A stretch of DNA of 64,000 bases from Xiphophorus maculatus (taxonomy: Eukaryota > Chordata > Actinopteri > Cyprinodontiformes > Poeciliidae). The notes under the pieces were generated by a model. That model made no database searches, was not told where the DNA came from, and saw only the letters and a program-made list of their open reading frames with translations. The stretch spans positions 6,180,501-6,244,500 of the forward strand of contig NC_036444.1 in the NCBI RefSeq assembly GCF_002775205.1, read 5' to 3'. The position numbers were made by a program, and so were the translations under genes. Shown here in pieces: positions 20,601 to 32,500 of this stretch. Position 1 is the first letter of the stretch; each line of letters begins with the position of its first letter.

Positions 20601-23600
20601 TCGGTGCATCTGTAGGTTTTATTCTTTTCTCATCATCTCTGAACAGCTTCCTGCATTCTACTGGTTCTCCCATTTCGCAGCAGTTTGTGTTGAGCTAACA
20701 GTCTTAATGAAATGCACTGAAGCTTCTGGCTCTAATCAACGTTCCACTCAGAAGTGTTTGTGCTTCCTCTGCAGCTATGAAGGCACGGGCCGCTCGCTTT
20801 CTCTCAAACTCATCCAGCAGCTGAGGCAGCAGAGCGCCGACAGTCAGCTGAACCTTTCTGCAGAGAACAGGAACACCAGCACAGCAAGGCTAGCAGCAGG
20901 TTCCCATCACCTTCGTCCTCTTATTTCTCCCCTCCCTCTTCAAGCAGAGTTTAGTTCGACCGTCTCATGTTGTCGTCTCCTGCTGTGCGCAGCTCGGACT
21001 CTACACGAGGTTTCTCTGCATGAGTCCATTCGGTACGGAGCGGGCGACGCGGTGGAGAAGTGGCTGAATGAGCTGCTCTGTCTGGAGTGCCTCAACATTC
21101 CCAGACTCATTTCTGGCTGCCCACTTCCACAGGCCTGCGACTTGTATCCTTCATTTCCAACCAATTAGTTTTAAAATGATAAAATATTCAAATAAAATGC
21201 AACACCTTTTACATTTGCTAACACTCCTCGGAAATGAAACGTATTGCTGACGATTTTCCACTGCAAAATGTTGAACAACTGGTAAAAAATTGCAAATATC
21301 AGAAATAATAGACAGTCCTGCCTGATTTATAAAGCACATGGGCAGAACATTACGATGGACTAAAATACCTCATCAAAATACCCATTTATATTCAGGCATT
21401 GATCAGAGGTGAATTGTTGTTGTTTGCTGCTGCAGAAGCCACTTCAGTCGGGTTCTGGGTCATAATAACTTTGGGTTTTTCTTTACAGTTTAGTTTTTTT
21501 TCGTCATGACTTTTTGTTTGTCTGATTTGGTTTTTAGAGCGTTTGTTAGTTTTTCAGGTCACATCAATTCAAAAGGCTGATAAATAGTTTCAACACAAAA
21601 ACTCAAAAGAGTATTATACGTATAATTTTAGTGTTTTAGTTTTAATAAAGCCCATGTAGTTTCAGTTAGTTATAGTTTTTCACCACTAATTACCCTTTTT
21701 ATTCACTTCGGCTAACGAAAATGTTTTATCGCTTTTAATTGTTGTTATTTTGTTAGTTTTAGTAAATAGTAACAACTTTGATCGGGTGTGTAGCAACAGC
21801 AGTGAAACGCCTAAAGCATGAAGGACGGTGGATCCAAAAGATCAGGGTAGAACAACAGTGACCAAAAAATAAAAAGTCATAATTTAAACCTTTGCATGTC
21901 TTTATGTGTTCTTTGGATTCTTTTACTTTGTGAATTTAGTGAAATGTTTCCAGCGTTTCTCCTTAGCGAACGCCGTTCAGGTATTATGTAAACAGAGACA
22001 CGCTGTTCTGCTTTCACAAGGCATCCGAGGCGTTTCTGCAAAGGCTGATGGCTCTCTACGTGGCGTCACACTATAAGGTGGCATTTCGTTCTGCAGCTGA
22101 AAATCACACGTCGTCATTTGTGCCCTTTTATTTTCGCTGACCTGCTTTTTTCTGCCGCTCCAGAATTCCCCCAACGACCTGCAGCTGCTGTCGGACGCTC
22201 CGGCCCATCACCTCTTCTGCCTCCTGCCGCCCGTTCCGCCCACCCAGAACTCTCTGCCCGAAGTCCTCGCCGTCGTTCAGGTAGTACAGAGCAGCAAAAT
22301 CCTTCACATGCCGATACAAGAACCCAAATCGGCACAGATACACCCAGGAACTGGCATGGGGGGGGGCGTTAGCCACAAAAGAATTCAAAATGGCTGCCGT
22401 GGTCATTAAGTAAATGTTTATTTCTGCACTAAATTTGGCTATAATTATCACAGATAATACTTTTGGTGCCAAATCACACATGATTGGACCAATAAAAATC
22501 ATATTTATTGACTTTTTTCATGGCTGACATGGAAAGTCAATCTTTGCACTAAAATAAGCAATTAGGAAAATGTTTTGGTGTCAAATCACAGCCTATATAT
22601 GTTGAACCACAGAAATGAGATACAGCTTCCTTTTTCTGGTGGACATATTTCAAAATGGCTGCCATGGTTGTAATGGAGAATATACAGTATGTTTTCATTA
22701 AAATTGAGAATAGTTATTGTCAGTGGTGGGCACCAAAAAGTTAGGTTCACTGTTAACTTTGCTAACAATAAACTGCTAAATACATTTAAATTGTTAGCAG
22801 AGGCTAAGGCCTAACCGCTAAATGCATTAAAAACAGTGGAGGCTAACCATGAACTGCTGAACACATTAAAAATGTAGCAGAAGGTATCGCTATGTTGCTA
22901 AACACATTTATAAATGGCTGAAGCTAATAGTAAGCTGCCTTACGACATTAAAAAATACAGCAGAAGCTAACGCTAAACTACTAATCACCAAGAATCGGCA
23001 GAAGATTATTTTAAACTGCATTAAAAAAAATATCGCTAACCATGAAGATGACTTCAGAATCAAAGTGTGACACAAAATCTGTCACATCTTCATCTCCTTC
23101 CAGTTAACAGCTGGCGTGAGACTCACAAACTGCAAAGTCCTCAGTTTTAGTTTCGGCGTCTATTATTACTTTAAAGTCGTATGAATATGATGTGACTTAA
23201 AATTAATCTAAGTCATTATGAAGTGGGTAACATTGTAGAGAAAACAGATTCTTGTTTGTCTGGTTCTTAAGGTTTGTCTTGAAGGAGAAATTTCCAGGCA
23301 ATCCATCCTCAACAGTCTGTCCAGAGGGAAGAAGGCCTCAGGAGATCTCATCCCCTGGACAGTATCAGAACAGGTACACACACACCCACCCACACACACC
23401 CACACACACACACACACGCATTGTCAGATGATGACTTGTTCCTTCGTCCCAACACAGTTTCAAGACGCAGACTTTGGCAGCCTGTCTGGAGGCAGAGTGG
23501 TGCGCATCGCGGTCAATCCAGACTACCAAGGGGTGAGAGCCGCTGCAGACCTGCTCTGACTGTGTGTTCATAATTTATGGTGTGTTGGTGGTGAAAAGCT

Positions 23601-26600
23601 ACGGCTATGTCTGTGAGGCGCCTGAATGTTTTATAGCTTTTTTTGTTGTTGTTGTTTCTAGAAATCAAAGTGAAGAGCAACCATCTACGTTCACACAGCC
23701 GGCAAATGCCACCCAAATCAGCTTCTTTTTTCTTTTTACACTGCAAAATCCTAAGATTTTACCAATTGTTTTTGGTCTAGTTTTAGTGCAGATATCTTAC
23801 CACACTTGAAACAAGACAAAACTAAGTTACAAGTAGCAAGAAATTGAGCTTGTTTTTTAAGTCAATAATTCCTTAATATTGATGAAAAAGGTCTAAACAC
23901 ACAGATTGTTTCACTTATAACATGGGAAAGATGTCTTTGTGAAACATTTGTGTTTCCGTTATCTAAACACTGAGTCCTTCCTTTTTTAAACAAACTCTGA
24001 ATGGGTTGCTAGGTAACGGGCTGGGCTGGGCTGCAGTTGCTAGGCAACGGTTTTAGGTAATTCTGACTGATGTATATATTTTTTTCAAGCTCTATTTTTA
24101 GAAGTAGCAGATCCAAATGCAGGTTTAAAAAATGTCCAAAACGTGATTTTTAAATTTCTTTTTAATAATAATTACTACGCTGCCCCTCTCCAACAGATGG
24201 GCTACGGCTCCAGAGCTCTGCAGCAGCTGCAGATGTACTACGAGGGGAAGTTTCCCACCATGGACGAGAGCGTCCAACCGGCTCACACACAGATCGCCTC
24301 CGTCAGCAGCGAAGTAAGTAAATCGATTTCAGCCACAATCTGTGACGGTTTCCCTTCAGATTGGGAAGGGAAAACACAAAAATGTTTTTTGTTTTGCAGG
24401 CGGTCAGTCTGCTGGAGGAGGTGGTGACTCCTCGGAAGGAGCTTCCTCCTCTGCTGCTGAAGCTCAGCGAGAGAAGAGCCGAGAGGCTGGACTATTTAGG
24501 AGTTTCCTACGGACTCACGGCACAGCTGCTCAAGTGAGGGGAAATACAATGGAGTATCAGGGCCATAGGTTTAAAAAACTTCTGAGTAAATTTATGAGTA
24601 ATACTCAGAAATTTTGAGATAAATCTCAGAAATATCATAGAAAACAAGGAAATTTCTTAGTTTGAAAAGTTGAAAATTTTCTAGGAAAAAAATATTCTAG
24701 AAAATTAGAAAATATTCGACTTTCGGAAATTTTCTTAACTTCAAAAATGTAAACTTTTGATACTCAGAGATTTTTTCTAGTTTATTTTTGAGTCATCCAG
24801 GCATTTTTTGACATAAGTTTACTCCTCTTTTTTTCTATCTACAGTGGCTTCATCGTTGAAAAGCACACAAACCCTGAAACATATTTTCAGATTTAAATGT
24901 GTTGAACTGTTTGGTATCTTGCAGGTTCTGGAAGAAAGCAGGTTACACTCCGGTGTATTTAAGGCAAACACCTGTAAGTGCTGACATTAGGTGAATGTTT
25001 TGTATTTGTGTATTATTCCTGGACTGATTACTGACATGTTCTGTTTGGCTCAGAATGAGCTGACAGGAGAGCATTCCTGCGTGATGCTGAAGGAGCTGAA
25101 CACGGACGAGGCTTCGCAGCAAAGCTTGTGGCTCGCCGCCTTCTGGAAAGGTGGAAATGGATTTATTTGGTTTTGATGCACAGTTTCTTGTTTTATTCAT
25201 GATTGTTTATACGACTAATTAAAGCCGATCGAATCAGACTTAAATGGTTTACGTCCCACAGAGGATTGTTTACAGAACTAATAACGGACGCCACCATGTA
25301 TGGATCCATTTTAAAGTTTATTCAGCAATAGAAGTTGAAGGAAGTGAATAAAAAGAAAGCATGAAAAATAGCAACTTCCTTTTGTGGAGCACTGATTGCA
25401 ACTTCTTTAGGAAAGTCTGTTTGGATGCGGAGTTAGGATAAGAGAGGTGGGATTGTGATGCACTTTAGTGACACAGATTTCTTTCATAAGTTCATAATCA
25501 TAATTTCCAGCCATTGTTTACATCCTGATTCATCACATCTGGCTTCTTCTGGTGCAGAATTATGACGCGTTTCAAATAAACGACATAAGAGGCGGATAAA
25601 ATGCAACATGTCCGTTCAGACAGAAGACGCTTTGAAAACAATCTAATATTTATCTGCATTAGTTTCACATGTGCAAAAACACAAAATCTTACCAAGTATT
25701 TTTGGTCTAGTTTTTTTGTGCAAATATCTCAGTAAACTTGAAATAAGACAAAGTAACTTATTACAAACTCTGGTTGTTTTTGAGCTGGTTGTTTTTGTAA
25801 TTAATTCCTTAATATAGATGAAAAGGTTCTAGTTCCATTGGCAGATGAATTTACTTACAACATGGGGAAATGTCTTTGTATGCGTTAAATAATTTTTCAT
25901 CAATATTAAGGACTTATTAACTTAAAACAAGCTCATGTCTTGCTGAAAAGTTACTTGTAAGTTAGTTTGTCTTCAAGTTTACTAGGGTATTTGCAAAGGA
26001 AACTTGGACATAAATTCTTGATAGGGTTTTGTGTTTTTGCAGTTTGGCACAAATCAGATTTTTTCTTTTGGGTGAACAGACTGTAATTGTGCCGTTCAGA
26101 TTGCTATGAAAAAAGTCGACTGAGTCGCATTTGGGTATTTTTCTGCTGAGAGAACGTTGCCCTAAGCGATGCGACCCGAACAGCTCCTGGTTGGTTTGAT
26201 TCCCTCTGCGCTCCACCTGATCGTTCCCTCCACCTGACCGTTCCCTCCACCTGATCGCTCCCTCCACCTGATCACTCCCTCCACCTGATCACTCCCTCCA
26301 CCTGACCGCTCCCTCCACCTGACCGTTCCCTCCACCTGATCGCTCCCTCCACCTGATCGTTCCCTCCTCTTCCCTCCTCAGATTTCCGCCGGCGCTTCCT
26401 GTCGCTGCTCTCCTACCAGTTCAGCAGCTTCCACCCGATCTTGGCGCTCAGCATCCTGCAGAATAAGAAGCTGAAGGAGGAGGCCGCCTGTAAGATGTTT
26501 CTAAAAATAAAAAGTAAAATCTCGGGTTTCTGCTCTTAATCGCCTCGTCTGATTTGTCTAAATCTCCACCAGCTCTCAGCAGCGCCGAGCTGGCGGCCCA

Positions 26601-28629
26601 CTTCACGCCGTACGACCTCAAACGCCTGGAGCTGTACTCCAGGAGCATGGTGGACTACCACCTGGTCATGGACCTGATCCCCACCGTGGCGCGCATCTTC
26701 TTCCTCAAGCAGCTGGGTGACGTCTCCCTCTCGGCAGCGCAGTGTGTAGGTTCATCCTGACTTCAACACATCCTGTTTGCGATAAGCCAGATGCTGATTG
26801 GCTGACTCTTCCTGTCCAGGCGTTGCTGCTGGGAATTGGTCTGCAGCACAAACCTGTGGATCAGCTGGAGAAAGAAATCGAACTGCCGAGCTCGCAGCTC
26901 ATGGGGCTCTTCAACCGTCTCATCCGGAAATTCGTACAGGTGAGTTTCTCCTGATTATTTTGTCAGATTTAAATAAGGATGTTGCACTAAACAACATGTT
27001 AACCTTTGACCCTGCTGCAGGTTTTCACCAGCATCCAGGAAAAAGCAATCGAAGCCGAAATGGTGGCAACTAAAGACGTCAGCATGGAGCCGACTGTCAG
27101 AAGCCTTAATGAGGATCTGGTACGAGAACTCAGTGATGCAACACGGGGCAAATGTTTGGGTTTTATAACTCACCAATTAGTTTTTATACAACAAACACTG
27201 CAGATGGGATAACAGAACGAATAACAGCAACAAAGATAAAATAACCAAACAAATGAGGTTTACATTAATCTGGATACAACAAAAACAATGAACAACATGT
27301 GGTTTAGGATATACTTTTACCTTTTTTATACTTTCTTCTTTTTATCTCTGCAGTTATTTTCCAATTTGAATTATTATTAAGTGAAAAAGAGCGAAAGAAA
27401 GTAAATAAATGTATATGCGACAACAAAAAACGTGATCTTATCATAAGGTTCTCCCATTTCCAATATTTAGAAATGAAATTATTATTTTATTAGTTGCCTA
27501 ATTTTATATTTATATTATTATATTACTTATAATATTGCCTACGCACATACAATATGCTTATTCATGTCATAACAAAGTTTGCTGAGCGATTAATTGTCCT
27601 TGTAATTACTGCGATAAACAATATTAATGTATTGCATAATAATACAAATTAGCTCTTACAGACCAGTGAGTTTTCTTTTTGTAAAAAACACTTAAAACCA
27701 AAACTGGAAGACATTTTAAATATCCAAAATAAAACACAACCAAATACAATAAATGAAACAGATTATGATGTTTCTGTAAACAAAATTGTTCATCAAAAAA
27801 TATGAAGAATATTAAAATGATCAGGTTTATGTTAATTATGTGGCTAATTGATCATTGCGACAGGCTTAAATATGCTTATTGCCTTTTTTGTAATTTTTTT
27901 ATTTACTTTTGTATGTCTTTTTAAAGATTTTATAATCGGTGTTTAGATATACTCAATATCTCAGTTTTTTCACATTTCTTGTGAATTTTTATTTTTTTTT
28001 TATTTTTACAAAACCAGTGGGATTATCAAGTTTTCTGGAGGAACCCTGGTATTAAGATGCTCCTTTATCATAAAACATTTTATTGTTTTTTAAGAAAATT
28101 CCTCATTTTAAACAGGAGCTCATATTACACTTGTATCTATTAGTTTGTGTCTGAATCAGAAACTGAATGTAGTTTTTTCCCTGATTCATAGACTGAAGCT
28201 GCCAAAGAGTTTGAGGAGCAACACAAGAAAGATCTGGAGAAAGTGAAGGAAATGGAGCTGGAAGAGTGAGCATTTGGGTCGACGCGTCACTGGAATGAAA
28301 ACACAGTTTGCTGTGTTGGTAACGATGTCCTTTGTGTTTCCAGGTACAAGATCCGTGGAGACGATGAGGAGTGGGACCAGGTGCTGAAGAAGGCGGGGAG
28401 CACGGCTGTCGTCAGCATCAAAAGGTGCAGCGTCGGCAGGAAAACGCGCCGCTGTCTGCTTGTTTTAGCTTGTTTTAATCATGTTTCTTTTACCGACAGC
28501 GACAAGAAGAGGAAATGGGAAGGAGAAAATGTAACGAGCAACGGGGCCGAGAAGCAGAGGAAGGAAATGAAACATGGAAAATTTAAGAAAAACAAAGACA
28601 AACATGGAAAATTTGGAAAGAAGGCATAA
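14636..28629 (+). CDS. nat10: RNA cytidine acetyltransferase NAT10
   Basis: Nucleolar ATP-dependent enzyme that makes N4-acetylcytidine in 18S rRNA and tRNA. Exons: 14636-14749, 14829-14920, 14998-15169, 15822-15944, 16018-16079, 16156-16270, 17420-17527, 18795-18928, 19004-19097, 19181-19279, 19353-19489, 20775-20899, 20993-21143, 21981-22077, 22164-22280, 23272-23373, 23458-23532, 24197-24313, 24400-24533, 24925-24973, 25054-25150, 26382-26489, 26573-26745, 26820-26939, 27021-27119, 28192-28265, 28344-28424, 28500-28629. These total 3099 bp, 1032 aa; human is 1025 aa. The N-terminal TmcA-like domain is followed by a helicase domain with Walker A GRGKS (289-293) and Walker B VIDEA (388-392). 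The GNAT fold has the acetyl-CoA loop QGMGYGSRAL (from 638), and the tail is basic. The start ATG has A at -3 and G at +4, matching the family N terminus. No defects. Confidence 0.97.
16425..16780. repeat. Dispersed repeat, 'ACTGGAACTGGNAGACAT' family, copy 1
   Basis: Shares the series ATTATTGTTTTTTTGAGACC, AACACTGGAACTGG, AGACATTTTTAATAT and CTTCTGTAAACAAAATT with copies near 27530-27800, 39890-40020 (end only) and 62390-62640. Ends in TTATTGTGGCAGGTC. A fish DNA-transposon remnant of unknown superfamily. Confidence 0.55.
17750..18149. repeat. Foldback family copy 2 (near complete)
   Basis: About 400 bp whose two halves are inverted relative to each other: ACCAAGTATTTTTG / TTACTTTGTAAGAT ends, TCAATATTGATGAAAA / TTTTCATCAATATTAA near the centre. 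It ends TTTTGCAGTG. Lies in nat10 intron 7. Confidence 0.85.
19651..20040. repeat. Foldback family copy 3
   Basis: Starts CACTGGAAAAACACAAAATC in nat10 intron 11. The first half is well kept; the right end is eroded. Confidence 0.75.
20330..20620. mobile_element. Small DNA transposon remnant
   Basis: Inverted ends GGGTGCACCGATTGATCGG and AATCGGTGCATCTG about 290 bp apart, with GATCGGCCGAT near the left end. It is a TIR type seen in many teleost non-autonomous elements. No clean target duplication. Confidence 0.6.
22391..22790. repeat. Decayed ~133-bp tandem repeat in nat10 intron 15
   Basis: The motif ATGGCTG(C/A)C(G/A)TGG recurs at about 22390, 22520 and 22656. Each is followed by TTTCTGCACTAAA or TTTGCACTAAA-like sequence and a CAAATCACA motif. 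Confidence 0.45.
22790..23045. repeat. Degenerate ~40-55 bp tandem array
   Basis: Six diverged units of the form GCAGAAGCTAACGCTAAACTGCTAA...CACATTAAAAAT, in irregular steps. Within nat10 intron 15. Confidence 0.5.
23374..23418. repeat. (CA)n/(CCCA)n microsatellite
   Basis: Imperfect CA tract that begins at the splice donor of nat10 exon 23272-23373 (CAG/gtacacacac). Confidence 0.9.
23738..23950. repeat. Foldback family copy 4 (left half)
   Basis: ACACTGCAAAATC through CACTTATAACATGGGAAA in nat10 intron 17; the right half is missing. Confidence 0.7.
24545..24790. repeat. 'TTTTCTAGAAAA' repeat family, copy 1
   Basis: Alternating strings such as CTCAGAAATTTTGAGAT, TTTTCTAGGAAAA and TCGACTTTCGGAAATTTTC. 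The same vocabulary fills 34420-35045 and 40080-40440. Function and class unknown; it is a degenerate palindromic repeat. Confidence 0.45.
25668..26042. repeat. Foldback family copy 5
   Basis: Left end AAAAACACAAAATCTTACCAAG, mirrored by the right end ATAGGGTTTTGTGTTTTTGC. In nat10 intron 21. Confidence 0.8.
26211..26363. repeat. 17-bp minisatellite at nat10 acceptor
   Basis: Nine head-to-tail units of CTCCACCTGA(T/C)C(G/A)(T/C)TCC start every 17 bp from 26211. The array ends 18 bp before exon 26382, so it supplies most of the pyrimidine-rich acceptor region. Confidence 0.95.
27530..27800. repeat. 'ACTGGAAGACATTTTAAAT' dispersed repeat, copy 2
   Basis: Shares AACTGGAAGACATTTTAAAT, ATCCAAAATA and GTTTCTGTAAACAAAATT with 16425-16780 and 62390-62640. 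In nat10 intron 25. Confidence 0.55.
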
Positions 28630-28830
28630 AAAAAACCTGCAAAGTGATCGGACTGCACAGGATTTGTCTTTGGACTCATAGATGCATAATTTTTTTTATT
28701 ATTATTATTATTTCTGCTCCTTGTTGAGTTAATTTCTACACTTTGCATAAGGAACCCGTACAACGCTGTAAAACAGCAAAAGTAACACTTTGCCTCAATG
28801 TATTAAACATTTTATATTTTACAGTTTTGT
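28630..28830 (+). other. nat10: nat10 3' UTR
   Basis: Follows the TAA at 28627-28629. ATTAAA at 28802-28807 is a plausible poly(A) signal. Confidence 0.5.
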
Positions 28831-28844
28831 TTTGTATTTCAGCA

Positions 28845-29512
28845 CACTGCAAAAAACTCAATCTTACCAAGTATTTTTGTTCTAGTTTCTAGTGCAAACA
28901 GCTTAGTTCACTTGAAATAAGACAAAACTAACTTACAAGGAACTTTACAACTATAGGAGCCTGTTTTAAGTCAATTTTTTTAAGTTTCAGTATTATGTAT
29001 TTTCTAGCCACATAGTACCATTTTGTATCAGAATTAACTTCAGTTATAAAAATGCAATATATATTTAAAATGACATTAAAAAAATGTAGTAATTTAACAC
29101 CTTGAGGTCGAACCTCTGTCTCTTTAAAAACTCCTGCTCTTCCTGAAGCTCCGCCTTCATAAAGTCATCACATCATGGCTCCTCTATTAACCTTTTAGCA
29201 AAATGTTTACCAGCGTTTCACTGAGAAGTAGCTGCAGGTTCTACAAGGTGTTTGCTAATTGCTGCTAGCTAGTCTGAAGGAGCCAAGTTGATTTTACATA
29301 ATCCTGCCCCGTTAGTATCTAGTGCCACTGGCAGATTATGTCACTTATTGGAAAAATGTATTGTTATAAGTGAAATAATCTGCCAGTGGAACTAATACTT
29401 GATCTTGTTGAAAAGTTACTTGTAAGTTAGTTTTGTCTTATTTCAAGTTAACTAAGACATTTGCACTTTAAACTAAACTAAAAATACTTGGTAAGCTTTT
29501 GTTTTTACAGTG
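28845..29512. repeat. Foldback family copy 6, interrupted
   Basis: Left half from CACTGCAAAAAACTC to about 28985; right half from about 29315 (GTGCCACTGGCAGATTAT) to TTTTTACAGTG. About 330 bp of other sequence splits the centre. It fills the gap between the convergent nat10 and mapda 3' ends. Confidence 0.75.
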
Positions 29513-29536
29513 TAAAATCAAACCCAGAGATGATCT

Positions 29537-32500
29537 CTAAGCCTGCAGCTCGGCTCCCTTCAGCAGCCCAGGCTTTAATTCAGTCCACTTCTGTCTGAGC
29601 TGCTGCTTCACTTCGTCTCCTGCGAAGATGCAGTCCACGGCGCGCTCCGACAGCGTCCACACCGCCTCGGGGCGCAGACCGAAGGCGGACGCAGCCAGCT
29701 GATATTCCTGAGACGAGTCCGTACAGAAGACTCCCTTATCGTCCGTCTGGAACAAAGAACAATGGTTTTTCTTTTTTTTTTAGCTGCGTCACAATTTAAA
29801 GCCATAACAATGAATTTACTCAGATGGTTGAAATTAGGACTAATAGCACATTTCACAATTTTAATAGAATCACTTTTTCCCCACCAACAAATTGTTTTTT
29901 TTAATCATTCTGGTAAGTAGGATAACAGTGGACCTTTTATTTAAAAAGGTCAGACCCTTTTTGTGTTTTGAATCTACAATGGTCTATAAATTCATAATTC
30001 AACGTAAACCTGACTACAATACTGCAATAAAACATCGTTTGTTCTTTTTTTATTCAGAATTATTTTATGCATTTTAAACAGATTTTTTGGCCAAATGTGT
30101 TTTTAAGACATTTTGGCTCAACAGCAAAACATTTGGACACTACTGCTCTAACATTTCTAAACAAGGAGGAAGTGGATATAAAAGGCATCTATCTATGAAA
30201 TAGTGCCACTAAATTAAAAATATATAGTTTTATTGTTTCTAGTTACTTCAAGAGAGGAAACTTACACAAATGACACACGGGTGTCCCAGCTGGTACCAGT
30301 ATCTGAAGTGGTGCTGGGAGTAAGTCGGCACCGTTTGTCCTTTGACGTTTGACGTCAGGCAAATTTCTACAAGCAAACGAGGAAAAATGAAATCAGAATA
30401 TCATCAGCCGAGAGTCGCTCTCTTGATTCTGGATCTCGGTTGAGTGTTACCCAGAGGAATCCTGCCTTTCACGGCTCGGTCTACGAGGGACTGAGAACCG
30501 CCCATCTCCGGATGCAGGAAGGTTCCGTGACCGATCCGGTCAGGAGGAAGGTTCAGCAGCAACTCGGACTCCTCCAGCTGGGAGGGAACCTGCAACCAGT
30601 TTGGCTCCAGTAACGGCCGTGTTGCACAGCTAGTCCAAATAAATGATGGAGAGGAGACTTACTTCTGCCATGTGCAGCGACAGCTTCAGCCCACAGTTCC
30701 TGGCTCGCTCCAGAGCAGGAAGGAGACAGCGGCCGTGTCCCACCTGTAGATGAAAGCTTCATTAGCATGTGGATGCCAAAACACACACATGATGAAAACA
30801 AAGTAAGTAGGAAGGTTTATTATCTGACTAGGGATTGGGGTGCACTTAAGTTTCTTTTTTTTACAAAATATCCAACTTAGGATATTATGTTTGTCTATTA
30901 AACACTGTCGTATTTTTCTTAGCCAAGGTTAGATGCAAAAATTTTAATAACCAAAAGTTACATTTTCTTCTTAACAACAAATTGTTATTTCCAAACAGTA
31001 AACATGGCTGTTGTTTCTGAAGCTTAGCACAAAAATAATACATCAATTTTCTCATTGAACATTTGTTCTCACTCTGCAAACACACAAAATCTTACCAAGT
31101 ATTTTTATCTTGTTTCTGGTGCAAATATCTTAGAACACATGAATGAAGATAGAAGTAACTTACAAGTAATTTTTCTGTACTTTTAGCTCATTTTAAGTAA
31201 ATAATTCCTTAAAACTATATATAAAATACTACTTTTTCTGGTAGATTATTTAACTTATAATAATACATTTTCCCATGTTATGTGTGAAATAATTTGCCAG
31301 TACTTTTGTAAATCAATACTGAGGAATTATTAACTTAAAACTAGCTCATATGTTCGACTTAGTTCTAGTATATTAAGATATTTGCACCACAAACTAAACC
31401 TAAAATACTTGGTAAGATTTTGTGTTTTTGCAGTGTAGATTAGAGCTGGTCTTACTGCAGCACTGTAAAAACATAAAATCTTAAGTATTTAACTTTAAAT
31501 TTGCACAAGTTTCTAGTGCAAGTGTTCTAACAACACTTGCAATAAGGCAAAAGTAACTTTTAAACAAGACATATGAGCTTATTTTATGTAAATAACTTAA
31601 TATTGATGAAAAACGTCTACATCCACTGGCAGATTATTTCACTTAAAACAAGGGAAAATATTTTGCTATAAGTAAAATAATCTGCCAGTGGGACTAGCAC
31701 TATTAATACATTGTTTACATAAAACAACCTCATACATTTTGCTGAAATGCTTCTTATAAGTTAGTTTTGTCTCATTCAAAGTGTGCCAAGACATTTTTAC
31801 TAGAAACCTGATCAGTAATACTTGGTGAGATTTTGTGGTTTTTTGCAAAGTTAACGTTACACTGCAAAAACACAAAACCTAGTGCGTCACTAACCGTTGG
31901 GTCTCCGCTGAGGTCAATTCCCACCACCAAACCTCCAGACGACAACATGAACTCTTCAGCCAGCTTCACCGTCTCCATAGCAACCTCCGCGCCATTTCTG
32001 CGATCGATGGCCACCAAAAACCTGACAGGTAAATGACGTTTAGTGTCAAAGTTCAGCTGCTGTTAACCATTAACCAGAGGTCCCGCTAGACTTTTTTGTT
32101 CTCCGTCATTTTGACCGACAGCATTAAAAACAAAAATTGGTCATGTTCTATTTTTACCCGTCAAATTACAATCATATTAACATTAGGCTATTTAGCCGCA
32201 TTTTTGTGCGGTTTAGTTAATATTCACCGAGTTGAACCGTGAATCCAGATCCATCACACATAAAGCAGATGAACGCTTCAACGGTAACTTTTTCTCCGTG
32301 ACAAAAACCATCGACTGTGGCCCCAATAACTTAGAATAAATTAAATTAAATGACTCCACTTAAATTACCAGCAGTTCACCCGCTGGGGTCTGAACGCACA
32401 AACACCTCCTGGTCGCATCTGCAGAGAAATCCGCGCTGCTTCATCGGTCAGTTGGATCTGTCTGATCCAAACCGGTCAATTGAACTTTTTTTTTACCCTG

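Noticed and set aside
26211..26363. Short regularly spaced repeats, CRISPR-like at first sight
   Set aside because: Head-to-tail 17-bp units with no spacers in a vertebrate intron; a minisatellite.
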